Positions 61,617 through 64,000 of a stretch of DNA of 64,000 bases are shown one piece after another (within the stretch, counting starts at the first letter, position 1; each line of letters begins with the position of its first letter). The notes under the pieces were generated by a model. That model searched no databases. It was given only the letters and a program-made list of their open reading frames with translations, and was not told the DNA's origin. Source of the stretch: Micromussa lordhowensis (Eukaryota; Cnidaria; Anthozoa; Scleractinia; Lobophylliidae); assembly GCA_964020085.1 (NCBI GenBank), contig OZ026607.1, forward strand, positions 4,764,886-4,828,885, given 5' to 3'. A program made the translations under genes and the position numbers.

Positions 61617-62007
61617 TAAGAACGTTTTAAGAATGATTTTAACCTGCATGCCTAATTCAGTCTGGGTATTAAAATTCACATTCTTACAAACATAGTGTAG
61701 ATTCAATGGCCACCATTTTATTTGTTGTTTTCTCATTTTACAACCACTTCATAACATTTCGGATTAAAAGTGGCGATATTCTTTTGGGGAGGGTTTGTCT
61801 GTTTGTTTAATTTTTTGCGGTAGACTGTGCGGTAAATGAAAAATACGACAAGCATTTCCGATTTATCAAAGACCGACCCAGACTTAAATAATTTCTTGAC
61901 ACTTGATTGGCTACAAGCAGACAGTTGTGACGTTAATTTATTCGGTTTTCTCGGAAACTAAAAATAAAACCTTGGCGCAGTAGTGTTTCGCAAGCTTCTA
62001 TGTAGCG
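61617..62007 (+). repeat. Promoter-proximal duplicated block of TRIM copy 2
   Basis: Counterpart of 57,680-58,119. It lacks about 75 bp present in copy 1 and has about 17 extra bases (TGTGACGTTAATTTATTCGG region, about 61,926-61,945) between the CCAAT and TATA-like boxes. Confidence 0.9.
61906..61967 (+). promoter_or_regulatory. Putative core promoter of TRIM-NHL gene 2
   Basis: Inverted CCAAT box (ATTGG, 61,906-61,910) and TATA/MEF2-like CTAAAAATAA (61,958-61,967), 41-50 nt before the ATG, as in gene 1. A TGACGT half-site (CRE/ATF-like, about 61,928-61,933) lies between them and is absent from gene 1, so the two copies could respond to different signals. Confidence 0.5.
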
Positions 62008-64000
62008 ATGGAGTCCCTTTTGAAAGACCTCAAGAAACATCTTGAATGCTCGATTTGTCTCGATACCTATAACGAACCCAAAACTATATCATGTCTACAC
62101 ACATTCTGCTGCCAGTGTTTGGAGAATCATGCAAGAGCCAGCCACAGACAAGGAAAGTTCCGTTGTCCAGAGTGCCAAGCGCAAATCGATCTGCCGGAAG
62201 GAAATAGTTTCAAACGTTTACCGAGCAGTTTTTTCCACAACAGTTTGTTGAGTCTCCTTGCCGCTCGACGGACTGGCGATGGAAGTAACATGGCTTGTTC
62301 CCAATGTAGGAAAAACAACTCGCAGATGTACTACTGCTTTGACTGTGGACGGTTTATGTGCCCAGACTGTTACAACGCACACGAAATGCTAAGCGCATCG
62401 TTCGAAGGACACAAAGTCACACCAGTGAAGGAGTTTAAAGCAGAAGACTACGAAGCGTTGCTGAAGCGACAACCATTTTGTTCACAGCAGTTCCACGAGA
62501 ACGAAATCACGAGATTTTTCTGCTTTTCGTGTCAAGCTTGCGTTTGCCAAATTTGCATAGTCACGGATCACCGAAATCACGAGATCGTTTTACTCGACAA
62601 AGCAGCTCATGACGAGAAACCCAATATCATGTCTGGCGCAGAAATGATCAACGAAAGGGTGAGCGAGCTTTGTGAAGTGATTCGACAATTTGAAGAAACG
62701 GCTTCTAAGCTGGAAAACAACGTCGCAGCCGCTAAACGCGAGGTCTCGCAAGCTGCTGGGCAAATGATCGAAATGATTCGAGGACGCGAGCGCCAGGCGA
62801 TCACATCACTCGAGACAACACGCGTGACGAGACTCGAGAGAATTAATTCCGCCATCCAGCAAGCTCAGTCCCTGCTCAAACAAATGCAGCAAGCGGTTGA
62901 GTTTGCTAAAAATCTGACAGAAAGAAGCTCAAGCTCGGATATCATGACGAACAAGGAAACTTTGAAGCAGCGATTTGAAGTGTTAAGTGAAACTGAAGTT
63001 CCAAAACATGGTGAAACCTCGTTCGTAAAATTTACCGCTGCTACTGTAAAGGACTTGAAATTAGGTTTTATTGAAACAATCCCAAAGGCAGACGCAAATC
63101 AATCAACGCTTGAAGGACTGAAGCAAACTCTTCAGGCTGGTGTACCAGCAGAGTTTACGTTATGCCTCAGAAGCTCTGAAGGGAAGATGATTGACCAGCC
63201 TGATCGGAAAGATCAAGTTGAAGTTCTGATTAAACCCGCTAAAGATGTTACAAATGTGATTGTTAGCGAGAAAGAGGACGGTAATCTTCAGATGAAATTT
63301 ATTCCAATACTACCGGGAGCCTACAGCATTGAAGTGAAGATCAATGGCGATAAACTACCAAACTTTCCTTTCACGGTGCAGGTGAAAGAACGCGAACTTG
63401 TTGTCGTTGGCGAGTTGGACTTAAAATTCTTTCCAGGAGACGGGCCCCAAACGTTGAAAAGAATCGCTGTTAACACAGAAGGCAAGATAGCTGTGACAGA
63501 CAGCAATGGCCACTGTGTTTATGTATTCGATAGAGATGGTAACTGTTTAAGGAAAATTGGTAGCAGAGGAGGAAATCCTGGACAATTTCTCTTCCCACAT
63601 GGCGTTTCCTTTGTAAACAACAACGAGATTCTAATTGCAGATCAAGGGAATCATAGAATACAACACATAAACATCCAGACAGGAACTGTTGTGAAAATCT
63701 TTGGAAAACATGGTGCAGGAAAAGGAGAGTTTAAGAATCCACTTGATGTTTGTTTAGATGATGAAGGACGCATTGTTGTAACCGACTGCATCAATCATAG
63801 GATACAAGTGCTGTCACAGGAAGGAGAAACTATTTCCATATTTGGAGACAGTGGTCCAGAGAAACTCAGTCTTCCAAAAAGCTGTATTCCTTACAAAAAC
63901 AAGTTTCTAGTAATAGATGGAATTAATAACTGTATTAAAGTTTTTGATCAGTCAGGAACTTTCATGTACAAGTTTGGGAAACTTGGGAATCAAGACGGAG
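62008..64000 (+). CDS. TRIM-NHL protein, copy 2, cut by the window end
   Basis: Open from ATG through 664 complete codons to the edge, with no stop or frameshift. Only in-frame indels separate it from copy 1: one codon lost before B-box 2, one gained near residue 351 and two gained in the NHL part. RING, both B-boxes, coiled coil and filamin repeat are intact, with all zinc ligands kept. About 73 residues of the propeller should follow outside the window. By eye the first 340 residues differ at roughly 17 positions, while about 170 NHL residues differ at roughly 24. Examples are WLEG to TLKR, DYLG to DSNG, SPGG to FPHG, EFGN to DCIN and NHPA to SLPK. The shared promoter and intronless structure show a tandem DNA duplication. 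It is probably a functional paralogue rather than a pseudogene. Confidence 0.95.
   Translation, partial: MESLLKDLKKHLECSICLDTYNEPKTISCLHTFCCQCLENHARASHRQGKFRCPECQAQIDLPEGNSFKRLPSSFFHNSLLSLLAARRTGDGSNMACSQCRKNNSQMYYCFDCGRFMCPDCYNAHEMLSASFEGHKVTPVKEFKAEDYEALLKRQPFCSQQFHENEITRFFCFSCQACVCQICIVTDHRNHEIVLLDKAAHDEKPNIMSGAEMINERVSELCEVIRQFEETASKLENNVAAAKREVSQAAGQMIEMIRGRERQAITSLETTRVTRLERINSAIQQAQSLLKQMQQAVEFAKNLTERSSSSDIMTNKETLKQRFEVLSETEVPKHGETSFVKFTAATVKDLKLGFIETIPKADANQSTLEGLKQTLQAGVPAEFTLCLRSSEGKMIDQPDRKDQVEVLIKPAKDVTNVIVSEKEDGNLQMKFIPILPGAYSIEVKINGDKLPNFPFTVQVKERELVVVGELDLKFFPGDGPQTLKRIAVNTEGKIAVTDSNGHCVYVFDRDGNCLRKIGSRGGNPGQFLFPHGVSFVNNNEILIADQGNHRIQHINIQTGTVVKIFGKHGAGKGEFKNPLDVCLDDEGRIVVTDCINHRIQVLSQEGETISIFGDSGPEKLSLPKSCIPYKNKFLVIDGINNCIKVFDQSGTFMYKFGKLGNQDG

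Noticed and set aside
1..64000. CRISPR arrays, bacterial operons, rRNA genes, snRNA genes
   Set aside because: None seen. The tandem repeats present have eukaryotic satellite or MITE structure and no regular spacer arrangement.

Overview
This is an AT-rich, repeat-dense eukaryotic window. It has few coding exons, long introns, and many MITEs, SINEs and LINE fragments. The repeat repertoire and the TRIM-NHL genes suggest a reef coral or a related hexacorallian cnidarian. That assignment is inference from resemblance; no search was run.

Left part (1-17,412, minus strand): three spliced exons (17,217-17,412, about 11,174-11,314, and 1,034-1,362) with compatible reading phases encode the N-terminal region of a KIF26/VAB-8-like atypical kinesin. 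Two Cys-x2-Cys/LKR(Q/E) motifs are recognisable. The motor-domain exons must lie beyond the left edge. The introns are about 9.8 and 5.9 kb. Further upstream on the same strand, splice-site-bounded segments at 27,179, 34,184-34,302, 50,470-50,509 and 51,324-51,399 may be untranslated 5' exons of this or another transcript, but the evidence is weak.

Middle part (18-57 kb): no convincing protein-coding gene. The space holds a dispersed minisatellite of roughly 86-112 bp (five clusters, both orientations), a composite repeat locus (18.6-22.3 kb) built on a recurring GAATCACGCAAC core, and a tRNA-like Pol III unit. It also holds tRNA-derived SINEs of two families, several terminal-inverted-repeat elements (14.1, 35.3, 41.2, 53.8 and 56.9 kb) and a cluster of foldback palindromes (47.3-54.1 kb). 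A 5'-truncated LINE sits at 55.7-56.2 kb. Two diverged copies of a block (54.2-55.4 and 56.3-57.7 kb) act as an empty site and a filled site for one inverted-repeat insertion.

Right part (57.7-64 kb): two tandem, intronless TRIM-NHL genes on the plus strand. The first (58,120-60,327) is complete at 735 aa with RING, two B-boxes, coiled coil, filamin repeat and NHL repeats. The second (62,008 to the edge) is open to the window end. The duplication includes about 400 bp of promoter with an inverted CCAAT box and a TATA/MEF2-like box. Between them lies a decayed BEL/Pao retrotransposon pol end with two in-frame stops. Amino-acid differences between the two TRIM proteins are concentrated in the NHL part, which suggests a shared E3/adaptor N-terminus with diversifying recognition surfaces.
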